Numbered from the stretch's first letter, positions 1-10,894 are shown. The stretch is 64,000 nt of DNA from Balaenoptera acutorostrata (GCF_949987535.1 NC_080067.1:57904405-57968404), one strand, 5' to 3'. Numbers and translations: made by a program. The notes: generated from the sequence alone by a model not told the origin.

Positions 1-194
1 TGAAAGTTAACTTTTAGCCTTTACATTATGGTTTGTTCAATTACTGATTAAGGTTATCACATTTATCAAGTGAAAATTTTCTTAGTAATTTTGTATACTT
101 TGAGAAGTTAAGTTCTTCGTTAGTATGATAAATAACTTTTGCCAACCCTAGTCTTAAAGTCATTCCACTAGAATGTATGTTTAATATGAACTGG

Positions 195-293
195 GGATTT
201 GTCTGCCTGATTCAATGCTGGATTCCCAGCCCTAAATCCCTGCCTGTCACAAAGAGCCTTTCAAGAAATATTTGTTGAATGAATGAATGATTC
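195..293 (+). repeat. L2 LINE 3' end fragment
   Basis: The stretch ends in ATATTTGTTGAATGAATGAA, the hallmark 3' terminus of mammalian L2. Before it lies a diverged version of the usual 'accumulated in the last 100 bases' L2 tail. Old and short; no duplication is visible at the ends. It could in part be another old LINE tail, since only the terminus is diagnostic. Confidence 0.55.
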
Positions 294-1184
294 ATTGCTG
301 CTTTTCTATGGAACTTGTTAAAAAAAAAAAGTAGATAATGATGTTGGTAGAGTTTCAGAATATTTCCAAGAACTTCTGAATTGCTTAGAGAGAGAATAAA
401 AAATTGGGACTTATGATTGCTGAGGCAATGGATTCTATACTCACAGAGTGAAATTGTCTCTATGTTTGGAATCCTGAGAGTGCGAATAAAAATATGATGT
501 GCAAGCAGTCGAGGTTGACTGATGCTTCACATGAAAAGTCTTACTGGCATTGAGCTATAGTTTTCTTCTGCATATATTCATCCAGTTCAAGATGTTAGAG
601 TGTATGAATTATTTTTTATTCAGGAAATAGGTTTTCTTGGTTTAATTTTATATTATCAAGAATGAAAGTTTGAAGAGAAAATTAGACCCTCACACTACTG
701 TTTCTTTAACTCCTTGAATTAGATGACTACTTTTTCTTTAGAGATTAGGATACAAGCCAGTAATTTATTTCACCTTTGGTTAATGTGAGTAAAAGAAAAA
801 AATCCATCAACCTTTTCTTAAATCATTGAACTTAAATCATGTAACACAATAGCTATTGCCCTGTCATTTTGTTATTTTTTTTTTAGTTTCAAGTGAAACT
901 TGAATTTAGAGTGTTTACCTGTTATATAAAATTGTCATATTTTTAAGCAGTGAGTTTTTACCCAGTGTTGAGCTAGGTCAAGTCATCAGCATGATGAGAC
1001 CCTGAAGACCCTCTGAGGGGCTCTAAAAACTAGTGTGTGCTTTTTTTTATTGTGGTAAGATGATTTAACATGAGATCTACCTCTTAACAAATGTTTCAGG
1101 CTATGCGGATAATGCTTAAATCATCCAAACAATTGTGACAGTCAGAGAGGAAATGTGTTATTACGGATGTACCTAATAGCCCTG
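294..1184. other. Unannotated AT-rich stretch
   Basis: I see no gene, RNA or recognisable repeat family here. There are short homopolymer runs (A near 320, T near 875 and 1042) and nothing with coding character. Confidence 0.5.
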
Positions 1185-1345
1185 TTATTGTTGTTCCCTC
1201 TTAACTGATAAAGCAAATGAGGCACAGAAAATTATAACTTGAAATATTTACACTGCTAGTAAGTGGTTTCTGTGGACACTGGAACCCAGAGACAACCTGA
1301 GGCAGAGATTCCAGCCTAACTACTGTGCTGTTTTACAAATGAAAA
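1185..1345 (-). repeat. MIR SINE fragment
   Basis: On the + strand the order is 'aaatgaggcacagaaaa', a 'ctgctagtaagtgg' block and 'ctggaacccag', which is the reverse-complement order of the MIR core (GAGGCACAGAGAGG, AGCTAGTAAGTGGC, GGATTCGAACCCAG). Heavily diverged, as expected for a pre-eutherian element. Confidence 0.55.
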
Positions 1346-2179
1346 CCTGGTTAAGGGTATATTTTATACTTAATTTGACAGACAAATTAAGATTGGAAAT
1401 GTAGTGATGGTTTTTCAGGTAAAAAGATATGCCTGGACTGTAATTAAGAAAATAATAGAGATAATAAGTATGTACATAATGGTGGGAGACTATAAAGAGG
1501 ATATCACATACCTACACAGCAAGGAGGGTTGCACTATAAACGTGAGCATGAAAAGAAAGAGGATTTGTTGTTGTTGTTGTTTGTGAGACATTGTAGGACA
1601 CCTCATGAATGGATGCAAGAAGGAGGAGTCAAAGGTGAAACTATGTTTTTGATATTCCCTACCCAGTTTTTAATACTCTCACAACCTGACTTCAACTTCC
1701 CTGTACAACTTCATTTCTTCCAGCATCTCTGTGAATATTATCGCTGTCACCCCACTCTAAGAATGACAGCACACAGATGATTTTGCACTGTGAGCATAGA
1801 AGCTACTAGCTTTATAATAATTATTCCTACTTTTTTTCTCAATGTCTAAGCAAATCTAAAGTTTTTGGAAAAATCTAAACACTCTACCAAATTAACTATC
1901 TTTGTATCTGTTCTGCATCTATATATCCCAAATCAAATACCAGTCAAATGTGGTAAAATTGTTTGTTGTGTTATTGTAAATGGATCATTATTTCCAGTGT
2001 ATACATTTTCCCAAATATAGATCATCTAGTATGACTTCATCCCACCCCTCTTAAATGAGAGTATATTTATCCGTTAAGGCAGCTTTAGAAAAATTTTGAA
2101 TCTAGCACCTAAAGTAGATGAAATTGGAGAATTGTTTTGGCATTCACAAACTACATGGGATAAGAGAAAGTTGTTCGGG
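1346..2179. other. Unannotated stretch with a short TTG repeat
   Basis: No gene is supported. A small TTG run sits near 1567-1581. The two overlapping open frames of 60-83 codons around 1404-1780 have no coding character and cross this low-complexity run. Confidence 0.45.
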
Positions 2180-2470
2180 GGATGGAGGATGAGTTCAGTC
2201 TTTTACATGTTTGCTGATTTAAGTTTGTAGTGAGACAGCGAGGTGGAGATGCCCAATGAGCAATAGTAAACACTGATCTGTAAGTCTGGAGGGTCCTGTT
2301 GTTGGAGATGGACATTTGGATGGTATCCATAGAGGGCATAGCTGAAGTCTTGGGTGCAAATGAAATGACTAAAGGAGAAATATTGGATAGCAAAATGTGT
2401 TGAAGGTAGAAACCTTGGGTAATTTCTACATAGAAGAAATCACAACGAAGAAGATGGATCAGCATAAGTA
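2180..2470 (-). repeat. L2 LINE internal fragment, antisense
   Basis: The + strand reads 'gatgagttcagtc', then 'aggtggagatgccca', 'ctgtaagtctggag', and 'gctgaagtcttggg'. This is the reverse complement of the L2 reverse-transcriptase region as I remember it ('ggtggagatgtccagtaggcag', 'ggatctggagctcagg', 'ttgaagccatggg'). A 116-codon antisense open frame across it is therefore not a host gene. Boundaries are approximate. Confidence 0.6.
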
Positions 2471-3125
2471 AGAAAAAACACAGAAGTGAAAGGAGATCCA
2501 AAGGATGAAATATGATGAAAAGGAATAGTTAGTTCTCCAAGAAGGCAATGGAAAAATGCTAGTGAGTTTGGTGGTCATGCGTGACATTGGGGAACATTGT
2601 TTTTATAAAATGATAGGGCCAGAATTCAAATGGCAAATGGTTAAGGAACCTATGTTTAGCTGGGGTTGAGGTGGGGGGGAGGTAGCCCTTTTAGATTGCT
2701 CTATCAAGAACTCTGGTAATGAAGGAAAGGAAGACAGAGGGGGTGTTATGAGGGGAAAGTAGAGTGGAGGGAAGTGCTGTATATATTTTGTTTTCATATA
2801 CTGATGGAGTGTGTGGGTTTGGTTGCATGTGGGTAGGTATGTTTGGAGGGGTGGTCCTAAGGAAAATTAAATATGAAAACATTTCTAAGGAAAAATTAAA
2901 TATGAAAACAAAAACAGTGGAGAATAATACTTTGTTAAGGGGATGCAAATTTGATGCAACAAGTTCTTGAAACACGAGGGAGGGGCTGAGGTATTACCTT
3001 TTCTGTAAATTTAACAGCAGAGTAAGAAAAGTTTTCAATTTGTTTCATCTGCTTTTACATTTAAATTTCTTGAGTTAGGCTGTAAATATTGGAAGGAAGG
3101 AACAGTGAATAATAATGTTTTTCAT
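2471..3125. other. Unannotated stretch; 28-bp direct repeat inside
   Basis: No gene or family is recognised. At 2859-2886 a 28-bp unit beginning AAGGAAAATTAAATATG is followed directly by a near-copy at 2887-2910, a small tandem duplication. A G-rich patch lies at 2660-2690. Confidence 0.5.
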
Positions 3126-3290
3126 TGTTTCATTGTAGACATTAACAGAGTAAGCATAGTTCTAAACTTATTTGGCATGATTATTCAACATTTACACTCA
3201 TTTGACAACTTTTATTGAGTGTCTAGTTTGGTTTACACACTATACCAGAAAAAACAAAAACAAAAACACAGAGTTGCTGCCAAGTTCAAG
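3126..3290 (-). repeat. L2 LINE 3' fragment, antisense
   Basis: The + strand carries 'ttattgagtgtctagtttgg...acactataccag' followed by 'gttgctgccaagttcaaggagttcac'. This is the antisense order of an L2 tail (ATTGAGCGCCTACTATGTGCCAGG, then CCTGCCCTCATGGAGCTTAC). A small CAAAAA run near 3248-3270 interrupts it. Confidence 0.5.
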
Positions 3291-4057
3291 GAGTTCACAT
3301 GTGTTTAGTAGTTTAAAATGACCAACCGTTGTAAAGCAAAGAAGATGATGACATAAGAATAAAGACATTATCTTATGATCTGTGGAAATTCTTTGAACTG
3401 GCAAAATACCATGCACTTAAGATGGTATCTCTAGGGAGGAAAAGGGTTTGGGGAAAAAGCCACTGGATTATGTGAAAAGGAGTTTCTCAGTGATCTTAAG
3501 AGATAGTGATTTCCAAAAAGGTACCTCACTCTTCATTTTGTTAATTCCATACTCCCACTATCCTGCTGATGTTAGTTGAACAAATTCTAATATACTAACA
3601 GACTTATATCATTATTTATGGTAGAGCAAATATAATTTTGAGGTAGTTGTGTAAAATTAGCCTGTGCCTTAATGGGCAAACCCTGCAATTTTATTACAGT
3701 ATCAATACATAATAGGGCATGCTTTATTGGACCTTCAGTATATGGCTGGTGTGCTGTGAGTTGTAAGGCCAAATCCCATCCACTTTCTACTGTAGAACAT
3801 CTAGGCTAATGATCTTCTATAAGCAAAAGCAAAGAAACAAAATAAACCAAAACACGTACACACACACACAGAGACACACACACCCTGGAATTATAATGAG
3901 AAATTTATATTGTTAAAAAAATTACTCTTTTCAAATATTTCTTTAGGATTCAGTAATATTCATGATAGATAGATAGGTAGATAGATAGATAAATAGGGAG
4001 ATAGGAATTAATCCAGGAGCAACTTAATAGGGAAAAAAGAATGTTAAAAGTGAACGG
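3291..4057. other. Unannotated stretch with CA and GATA microsatellites
   Basis: No gene is seen. Two simple repeats lie here: an imperfect CA tract at about 3856-3885 and an interrupted GATA tetranucleotide tract at about 3963-4003. Confidence 0.55.
3963..4003. repeat. (GATA)n tetranucleotide microsatellite
   Basis: Roughly ten GATA-like units with point interruptions (GGTA, AAATA, GGGAGATA). Interruptions suggest low present-day instability. Confidence 0.85.
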
Positions 4058-4165
4058 GATTTAAATAGTATCTAGTCCAACTCTTTCTTTATAGGTTAAA
4101 AATTGAGGTGAGGTATTAGAAGAAAAAATAGGGCTGAATCTAGTTCTCTTTACTCTCATTTTAAA
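4058..4165. repeat. MIR3/AmnSINE-like fragment (tentative)
   Basis: 'tagtatctagtccaactc...ttataggttaaaaattgaggt' resembles 'gatcatctagtccaacccc...ttacagatgaggaaactgagg', the conserved part of very old core-SINEs. The match is short and diverged, so the assignment is weak. Confidence 0.35.
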
Positions 4166-4227
4166 TTTTAATTTAAAATGTTTTGATATCATAGTATTCA
4201 ACACTTTGTCCTATAACCATTTGTTTA

Positions 4228-4372
4228 GTCATCTATTTATCACTCACCACTAGGATAATTTTCTTGATAGGCAAGAGCTATGCTTTGCTAGTTTGTGTCC
4301 CAGGTACAAGTACAGCTCCTAGAACATAATAGATATTTGAAAATATTAGTTTGAAAATATTAGTAGGAATGA
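4228..4372 (+). repeat. L2 LINE 3' end
   Basis: 'ctatttatcactcaccactaggataattttctt' and 'aggcaagagctatgctttgctagtttgtgtcccaggtacaag' follow the order of the L2 3' UTR (ACTAGAATGTAAGCTCC, GGCAGGGACTTTGTCTG, CTGTATCCCCAGCGCC). 'cctagaacataatagatatttgaa' follows. A 'tttgaaaatattag' block is duplicated in tandem near 4335-4362, just before a GAATGAATGA terminus. Confidence 0.6.
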
Positions 4373-6015
4373 ATGAATGAGCCATCTTATCTAAGATGCA
4401 TATTTATAAATCCTCCACTCAGGACTCCATCCAGCGTTACCGAATGAAGGCTCATTGAACAGAAAAACCTGCCCACACTCTGTTAGATCCTCTGGCTTAC
4501 TAGGGTACACTCTCAGCAGATAACAGGAGACCCAGGGCTCAGTGCTTTCATATAAGGTAAACTGGCCCTGGTATTTCAGGGACATTTCTAAGCAATTTAG
4601 AATGGAAGTTAGAAACAGATCTGGAGATTACCTGGAGTGTCTGGGATGAGAGAAGATGGGAGGAGGATAGGATGGACCCAAGCTGGGGAAATCCTCATTC
4701 AGAGCCCACCAAAATTGCAAGTTTCTTAATTCTCTGGACGCTACAACCATGACTCTGACCTGGAAAGATGGGGAATCTGATTTCACTGTGTGCCATCCCC
4801 TCCCATTTCCACAAATGAATTGAACCAGAGAGAATCCTGGTAGGGAGAGAATGATGATATTTTACTGAGGGGGAAATTAAGACATGGGAAGATTAATTCA
4901 TTTGCTCAAGGGTAACATGAATTATGTGTGCTCACAGTATTACACCTAACTGATACTCCCCTTCCATGTCTTAGTATCACTGAACTCAAACCGATATCAC
5001 TCACCTTAAGGATGGTAATTTTCTTGATGGGCATGAGCTATGCCATCTGTGAGTCTGAGTTACTAAATTAAATGGAAGCTTTTCTTTTAATAACCATGTG
5101 AATGGTGGACAGACATTGCCCTTATGTCTAAATGAATCAAGAACCACTCTAGTAAATATCTCCCTGAAGCATTAATAGTCTAAAAAAATTTTAGAACCTT
5201 CCTTTGTAGTTAACATTTTTTTCTTTCCTACTGCTCCATGAGTGCACAAGAAAGAAAAATGCTAAACTGCCTCTGATGCTTAATAATATTCCAAAGTAGT
5301 TGTCTTAAAAAGTATATTAAAGGTGACTCTCTTACATGTCTCCTTTATTTGATTAAATGTTTAAAGAACAACTGTTTGAAATGATGAACTTGCAAAAGAC
5401 AGTTAAATATGTTCTTGTTTAAAAAAAAAACTGCAATGAGAAGGTTGTTTAAAAGGTATCTTGGGATTGCATTCTGAGATGACAACTGATGAATAGCTTT
5501 GTTTTGCTCTTTTTTTGCCAGAAAGATTTTTATACATTACTTAGATCTCTCAATGCATTTTTCTCACATCTCAAAGATGGTAGGGTTTTTATATTACTTC
5601 CAAAATGCAAATCAAACACAAAGGGAAAACAGACATTTTGATCAAGTCCTCAATTCTTCAAATAAATGTTTCTAACAATGACTGTTACCAGCTATATTAG
5701 AAATGTTAGCTTTAAAGACAGTGGTTTATTCTGAAGAGAACTTTTTAAAAAGCTATATTATTGTATTACTTTAGGCACTCCTAAAAAGTATATTCATTAT
5801 AAAATTATTTTATAAGTATGTAGAGAAAAAGATAAAACTTGTTTATATTATGAAATTCATTCACTTTCACCTTTTCCTACCTGTATTTCTCTAAAATACA
5901 GCCTTGGCTGCATAGGAATATTTTTATAAATAATAATAAAGTGAACCATACTAATTGTTCCCCTTAAGAATAATTATTTTCATTCAACCGATAATATAAT
6001 AGGAGAAAAACTTAC
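4373..6015. other. Unique stretch, with weak L2 and MIR traces
   Basis: 4380-4800 is less AT-rich than its surroundings but shows no open frame of note. About 4855-4925 looks like a decayed antisense MIR ('ttactgagggggaaattaagaca'). About 4990-5055 repeats the 4235-4290 L2 segment in diverged form ('tatcactcac...ttttcttgatgggcatgagctatgc'), so it is probably a second L2 3' fragment. Nothing is recognised from 5060 to 6015. Confidence 0.4.
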
Positions 6016-6019
6016 ATTC

Positions 6020-6190
6020 AATGCTATGTACTTGTATAATTCAAGAAACACTTATTGAAGATTTGAAACAGGTTAGGTGAATATAGTGTCAAAGAGATGA
6101 ATAAAAGTTATTCAGTAAACAAAAACTTTCTGTTCTCAAGAAGCTTACAGTCTAATGAAAGGAGTAAGTAACAAACAAGTATATTAAACT
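6020..6190 (-). repeat. L2 LINE 3' fragment, antisense
   Basis: 'agaaacacttattgaagattt', then 'tgttctcaagaagcttacagtctaatgaaaggag' is the antisense L2 tail (CATGGAGCTTACATTCTAGTGGGG). Diverged and without visible insertion ends. Confidence 0.55.
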
Positions 6191-6194
6191 TCCC

Positions 6195-6236
6195 TGTACT
6201 GAACATTTACTCTATGCCAGCGATCTTGTTAATGGC
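6195..6236 (-). repeat. MIR SINE, antisense, left part of a split copy
   Basis: 'aacatttactctatgccagcgatcttgttaatgg' corresponds to antisense MIR AGCGCTTACTATGTGCCAGGCACTGTT. Its continuation is at 6462-6625, so the element is interrupted by the opposite-strand MIR between. Confidence 0.55.
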
Positions 6237-6457
6237 AGGGTATGATTTTTCAAGCCCTATTACCTGGACTCAGATATAAATTCTCCAATTACTAGCTGTG
6301 AGACCTTGAGCATGTTACTTAACCCCTTTTTCCTTTTCTGTAAAATAGTGGTAATTGTAATACCTAATGTTGTTATGATAATTTAATAAACTGATAAGGG
6401 TAAAAATCCTGGAAGAGTGCTTGGCACACAGCATGAAATCAATATTAGCTATTAGTA
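6237..6457 (+). repeat. MIR SINE inserted into another MIR
   Basis: In order: a 'ctggactcagat' block, the core 'attactagctgtgagacc', 'gagcatgttacttaaccc', 'tttctgtaaaatagtgg', 'taatacctaatgttgttatga' and 'gtgcttggcacacagcatgaaatcaat'. This is a nearly full-length sense MIR. Confidence 0.75.
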
Positions 6458-6461
6458 ACTT

Positions 6462-6625
6462 GAATCCTCATTCCACATTTATGAGGTAGGTGTTGTAATC
6501 TCTGACAGACAGAGAACCTTAGAGACATCAAGTCTTTCCCAAAGTTGTACCCTAGAGAGGACAGAGCCATGAGTTAGTCCCATGTCAGCTCACCAGACTC
6601 CCAATTCCACTGGTCTTCACACTGG
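6462..6625 (-). repeat. MIR SINE, antisense, right part of a split copy
   Basis: 'tatgaggtaggtgttgtaatctc', 'gacagagaaccttagagacatcaag' and 'agagaggacagagcc' follow the antisense MIR order after the part at 6195-6236. The two halves join across the sense MIR at 6237-6457. Confidence 0.6.
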
Positions 6626-7390
6626 TTTTCAAATTAATTTTAACAATTAGAAACCTTCAAGTCATGTATCTCACAAGGTAGTAATAGTGTAAAGCTATAT
6701 ATTTTATTTCTATTGCAAATGTCATCTTTGTGAATGCTAAAATATCTTACTCTTTCATTGCTTTTAGCATTAAAATATATAAATGTATACATTTCTACAT
6801 ATATTTGTATGTATAAATATATGTATATATTTTATATAAATATATATATAAAATGCCATTTTCCCCTGAACTGCTAAGAAAAGGAAGATGTGAAATAAGC
6901 AATAGCCCTTCTAGAATATTGGCCTGCATTTATTGAAGTATACACAGTCACCTTCCAATTTGGAATACTTTGTTGATTTTCTCAGCTCATTTTTCTTCTA
7001 TTTTTAATAGATATTTCATTTAATTTTTATGTGAATTGTTTTACCTCCTATTGGGTTTTAATGAGATGTGAAGTATTTTATTTTCCAGCTGTTATAGAAT
7101 TAAATAGTATCTATTGACATTAAAAATTAGCTATAATTACCTGCAATAGATGTATTTTTAAACCACTCATAAAGAACAGAAAAGCTGTTTTCTACACATA
7201 AAGAAAGTGTGTTGGGGAAGGGTGGGTGAGTGGCAAGTTGCACATGAGATGAGAAACCAATTGAAGAGTTCATAACCTCCTAAAAATGCAGGAGGGACAG
7301 GATATTTCTAAGCATTTTATGTACAGCTTATCATCAACTCTTCCTGGACTACAGATGATTTTTTGAAATACTATATAAGCTTTACAGTAA
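6626..7390. other. Unannotated AT-rich stretch
   Basis: No gene or family is recognised. A strongly AT-rich TATA/TGTATA tract lies at about 6770-6855. Confidence 0.5.
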
Positions 7391-7403
7391 GTAACGTATA
7401 ATT

Positions 7404-7745
7404 TTTTTTTTTTTTTTTTTTTTAGCAAGATTTATTCTGATGTCATTTTTTTTCTTTAATTTAATTTAATTTTATTTATTTATGTCTGTGTTGGGTCTTC
7501 GTTTCTGCGCGAGGGCTTTCTCCAATTGCGGCAAGTGGGGGCCACTCTTCATCGCGGTGCGCGGGCCTCTCATCATCGCGGCCTCTCTCGTTGCGAAGCA
7601 CAGGCTCCAGATGCGCAGGCTCAGTAATTGTGGCTCACGGGCCTAGTTGCTCCGCGGCATGTGGGATCTTCCCAGACCAGGGCTCGAACCCGTGTCCCCT
7701 GCATTGGCAGGCGGATTCCCAACCGCTGCGCCACCAGGGAAGCCC
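7404..7745 (-). mobile_element. CHR-type tRNA-derived SINE (GGCTTCCC subfamily)
   Basis: A full-length antisense copy bounded by a perfect 13-bp target-site duplication, GTAACGTATAATT, at 7391-7403 and 7746-7758. Read on the minus strand it starts GGGCTTCCCTGGTGGCGCAG, carries a pol III A-box (TGGCGCAGCGG) and B-box (GGTTCGAGCCC), and ends in AAATAAAT repeats. The tail is odd: after an A-run it has about 22 non-A bases, including AATAAA, and then a second A-run of about 20. Such SINEs are retrotransposed by L1 proteins. Confidence 0.95.
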
Positions 7746-7758
7746 GTAACGTATAATT

Positions 7759-8101
7759 AAAAGATCATTTTTTTCCATGGGGGGAAGGGTTATATTTTTT
7801 CCTTCAACTTGATATTGTTTTGTTTGAATTACTCTATATGTGGTTCCAGATAAATATGCGCTTAATTTTAGTTCACATTGATTGTTCAGTTTTCTAAGTC
7901 TCTACTGAACATTATAGACATTAAGGGAAAAACTGACAAATTCGATCTTTAGTTGAGTCCATGTGTTGTCACTCAGCCATCTAAAAAACCGTAAGACAAA
8001 TTAGGCAAAGCAAGAGACTGCGGAGTGCAGTGGCTTCTTCATCTGAATATGTCTGCCAACTTACAAACATTAGAATGGTTCACGTTACTAGAAGCTTGTT
8101 T
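7759..8101. other. Unannotated stretch between two SINEs
   Basis: No gene or repeat family is recognised. Confidence 0.5.
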
Positions 8102-8119
8102 GAAAATTCATACTGTTTT

Positions 8120-8482
8120 GGACTTCCCTGGTGGCGCAGTGGTTAAGAATCCGCCTGCCAATGCAAGGGACACGGGTTCGAACCCTGGCCCAGGGGGATC
8201 CCGCATGCCGCATGCCGCAGAGCAACTAAGCCCGTGCGCCACAACGGTTGAGCCTGCGCTCTAGAGCCCGCCAGCCACAACTGAGCCCGCGTGCCACAAC
8301 TACCGAAACCCTCACGCCTAGAGCCCGTGCTCTGCAACAGGAGAAGCCACCGCAATGAGAAGCCCACGCACCACAACAAAGAGTAACCCCCACGCGCCAC
8401 AACTAGAGAAAGCCTGCGTGCAACAACGAAGACCCAACGCAGCCAAAAATAAAATAAGTAAATAAACAAATTTTTTAAAAAA
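8120..8482 (+). mobile_element. CHR-type SINE, long (GGACTTCC) subfamily
   Basis: A sense copy between an 18-bp duplication with one mismatch (8102-8119 and 8483-8500, GAAAATTCATACT...). It has the pol III A-box (TGGCGCAGTGG) and B-box (GGTTCGAACCC). It differs from the GGCTTCCC copies by an extra internal 'gccacaact' repeat and by CAATGAGAAGCCC in the right half, making it about 50 bp longer. The tail is AATAAA-like repeats, six T at 8471-8476, then six A at 8477-8482. An 8-bp 'gccgcat' doubling is present near 8202-8216. Confidence 0.95.
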
Positions 8483-8500
8483 GAAAATTCATACTATTTT

Positions 8501-9526
8501 ATTAATACAAAACCTGTGGTGTGCAAAATGTTAAGTACTTCTTAGGATTCGTAGTTCAGCATGATTTAGGTATGAATTCCATGCTGTCTTAAAATACTGC
8601 TTTAAGCCAATGCTAATTACTTGTCCTTAGTCAAGCACTTTGGGGCAGTGTTGGGAACATGGGAAGCAAACAGTGTGATACAGTAAAAAGGGTACTGATT
8701 AGGAAATTATCCCTGCTTTGGCGTTAGCCTCTAATGTGGATTTTGGTAACTCATCTCAACTACCTGAGACTCCCTCTTCATATATAATATTATATATAAT
8801 CTATGTTCCTCTACTGTGATGCAATTCTCAGATCCCATGACTATGGAAAATTTTCCATTCCATAAATAGATGTGTTCATAGTTCATTGATATAACCAAGT
8901 ACATTTGAGCTCAAATGTAAGAGAGTCATATATACTAAAATGAAATATATTTACCTAAGCATAATGTTTTCTCTATATTAATGTATTTGTTTTAATTACA
9001 CACACACACACACACACACATACATTTCTTCATATAAGTGTAATACTTCCTGCAGAAAACTCAAGTAATACAGAAAAAAATATAATGAAGGGTGTAAAAT
9101 GCCCTAAAGTCTTTCTGCTCATAGACAACCAGTAAAAATAGTTTGGTGAACAACTTTCCAAACATTAATGCTTGCATTAATGCATTAATCCTTACATACT
9201 AAGGTAATGTAAAATTTTATATAAACTGCATTTTATACATAAATCTGTATATGTATATGTGTATATTTATATATATTTCCATTTAGCAATATAGCCAGAC
9301 ATCTCTCAATGATAATGGCCATACTTATTAATGATGACATGCAATAACATATAATAATTACCCAAGGTGATCCTGTTAGGTCCCCAGGGCGCAAGTTCTC
9401 ATCTTAAGAATCACCGTGTTATAATTTCTGGGTTATGATTAGATTTTCCTCACCAAATAATTAGAAACATGTTTACTCTTACCTTCTTCTAGTACTTCCT
9501 TTGTGGGAATTTAAAAAAAATATTTA
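8501..9526. other. Unannotated stretch with a CA tract
   Basis: No gene is seen. It includes a (CA)n tract at 8998-9021 and an AT-rich tract at about 9220-9275. Nothing else is recognised. Confidence 0.5.
8998..9021. repeat. (CA)n microsatellite
   Basis: Twelve uninterrupted CA units. Confidence 0.95.
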
Positions 9527-9830
9527 GGGCTTCCTTGGTGGCGCAGTGGTTGAGAATCTGCTTGCTAATGCAGGGGACACGGGTTCGAGCCCTGATCTGG
9601 GAAGATCCCACATGCCGCAGAGCCACTAGGCCCGTGAGCCACAATTACTGAGCCTGTGCGTCTGGAGCCTGTGCTCCGCAACAAGAGAGGCCGCGACAGT
9701 GAGAGGCCCGCACACCGCGATGAAGAGTGGCCCTCACTTGCGGCAACTAGAGAAAGTCCTCGCACAGAAACGAAGACCCAACACAGCCGAAAATAAATAA
9801 ATAAATAAATAAATAAATAAAATTAAAAGA
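9527..9830 (+). mobile_element. CHR-type SINE (GGCTTCCC subfamily)
   Basis: A sense copy starting GGGCTTCCTTGGTGGCGCAG, with B-box GGTTCGAGCCC and a tail of AAAT repeats (about 9790-9822). The flanking duplication is unclear: an A-rich 'aaaaatattta' precedes it and 'aaaaaaaattta' follows. It carries more CpG-decay changes than the copies at 36142, 51883 and 60177. Confidence 0.93.
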
Positions 9831-9839
9831 AAAAAAAAT

Positions 9840-10470
9840 TTAATTCTTGACTCTGTCTGGAATTTAGTATAAAGAATGAGTTAAAGACACACATCCCTGT
9901 TTGATGGCCAATTTCTCTACTCTTTTGGTTGAAACAAATCTTTTCTTTACTAACTTTAAATAATTTTGTGAAGTACACATTAAGAATTTTATATTTACTT
10001 GGGTCTATTTCTAGACTCTCTTTACTCTTCTATTTGTCTTTTAATCTTTTATGTTGCTTATATCATGGCGTTGTTACTTAGCTTTATAATATGGTTTAAT
10101 ATTTGATGGGTCAAGACCACTTCACACACATTCATTACTTTTTTGTTCATTATTTTCCTATGTTCACAAATTTATTTTTTCTGACAAATTTTAGAACATT
10201 TCATCAAATCTAGCTTCCTGAAATTCATTATAGGGTTGTAATTATTCTGTAGTGAATATATAAATTAATTTAATGAAGATAAACGCTTTTTACAATGTCA
10301 AGTCATTCATTTTCAAGAATAAGGCTCTCTTCTATTTTCAGGTCTCTGATGTTTATTTCAATAGACACGTATATCTAGGTCATATAAGTTTGTGATTATA
10401 TGTATTCCTTGATTTTTCAGGGTTTTGTAAAGGTACATTTGAGACAAGTTTTTTTAAACTATATTTTACA
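9840..10470 (-). repeat. L1M LINE ORF2 fragment, antisense
   Basis: On the + strand, 'tacttgggtctatttctagactctc', 'agctttataatatg' and 'attaatttaatgaagataaacgctttttacaatgtcaagt' are successive antisense landmarks of L1 (TACTTGGGTCTGTTTCTGGACTCTC, AGCTTTATAATATG, AATTGACATCTTTACAATATTGAGTCTTCC). Old and rich in indels. The fragment starts right after the SINE tail, so the SINE may have landed at its edge. Confidence 0.65.
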
Positions 10471-10894
10471 AATGGTTACTGTTCTGAAGTGATTCCTAAA
10501 CAGCCAGCTTAAAGAATGATTTTTATACTTTCTAATAACTTTTCTAATAACTTATATTTTCCAACAACCAAGATATTTGAAAATATTAATAATGGTATCC
10601 CCAGCTTTCCATACACGTTAAGTGAATGAGGACTAGATCCAGGTTTGGTTGCTAACAATATTATCCCCTTCATTAACAATGCCAGGCACCTGGAAGATGC
10701 TCAGTAAATAACTGTGAGTGTGTTAAAGATTTTTATCTCGTGGTTCTAGCTTAGGATTTAAATAAGAGAAGGAGCAACCTTCATTTTGCCTAATTTCAAG
10801 AATGCTTCAAGAATTCTACCATTAAACCAGACTTGGTCTTTTGGTCAGAGTCACAACATACTCATGTTAAAATGTTAAAGAACTACTCATCCAT

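Noticed and set aside
2151..2501. A 116-codon minus-strand frame as a gene
   Set aside because: It overlaps an antisense L2 fragment, has no motif and is of a length expected by chance in AT-rich DNA.
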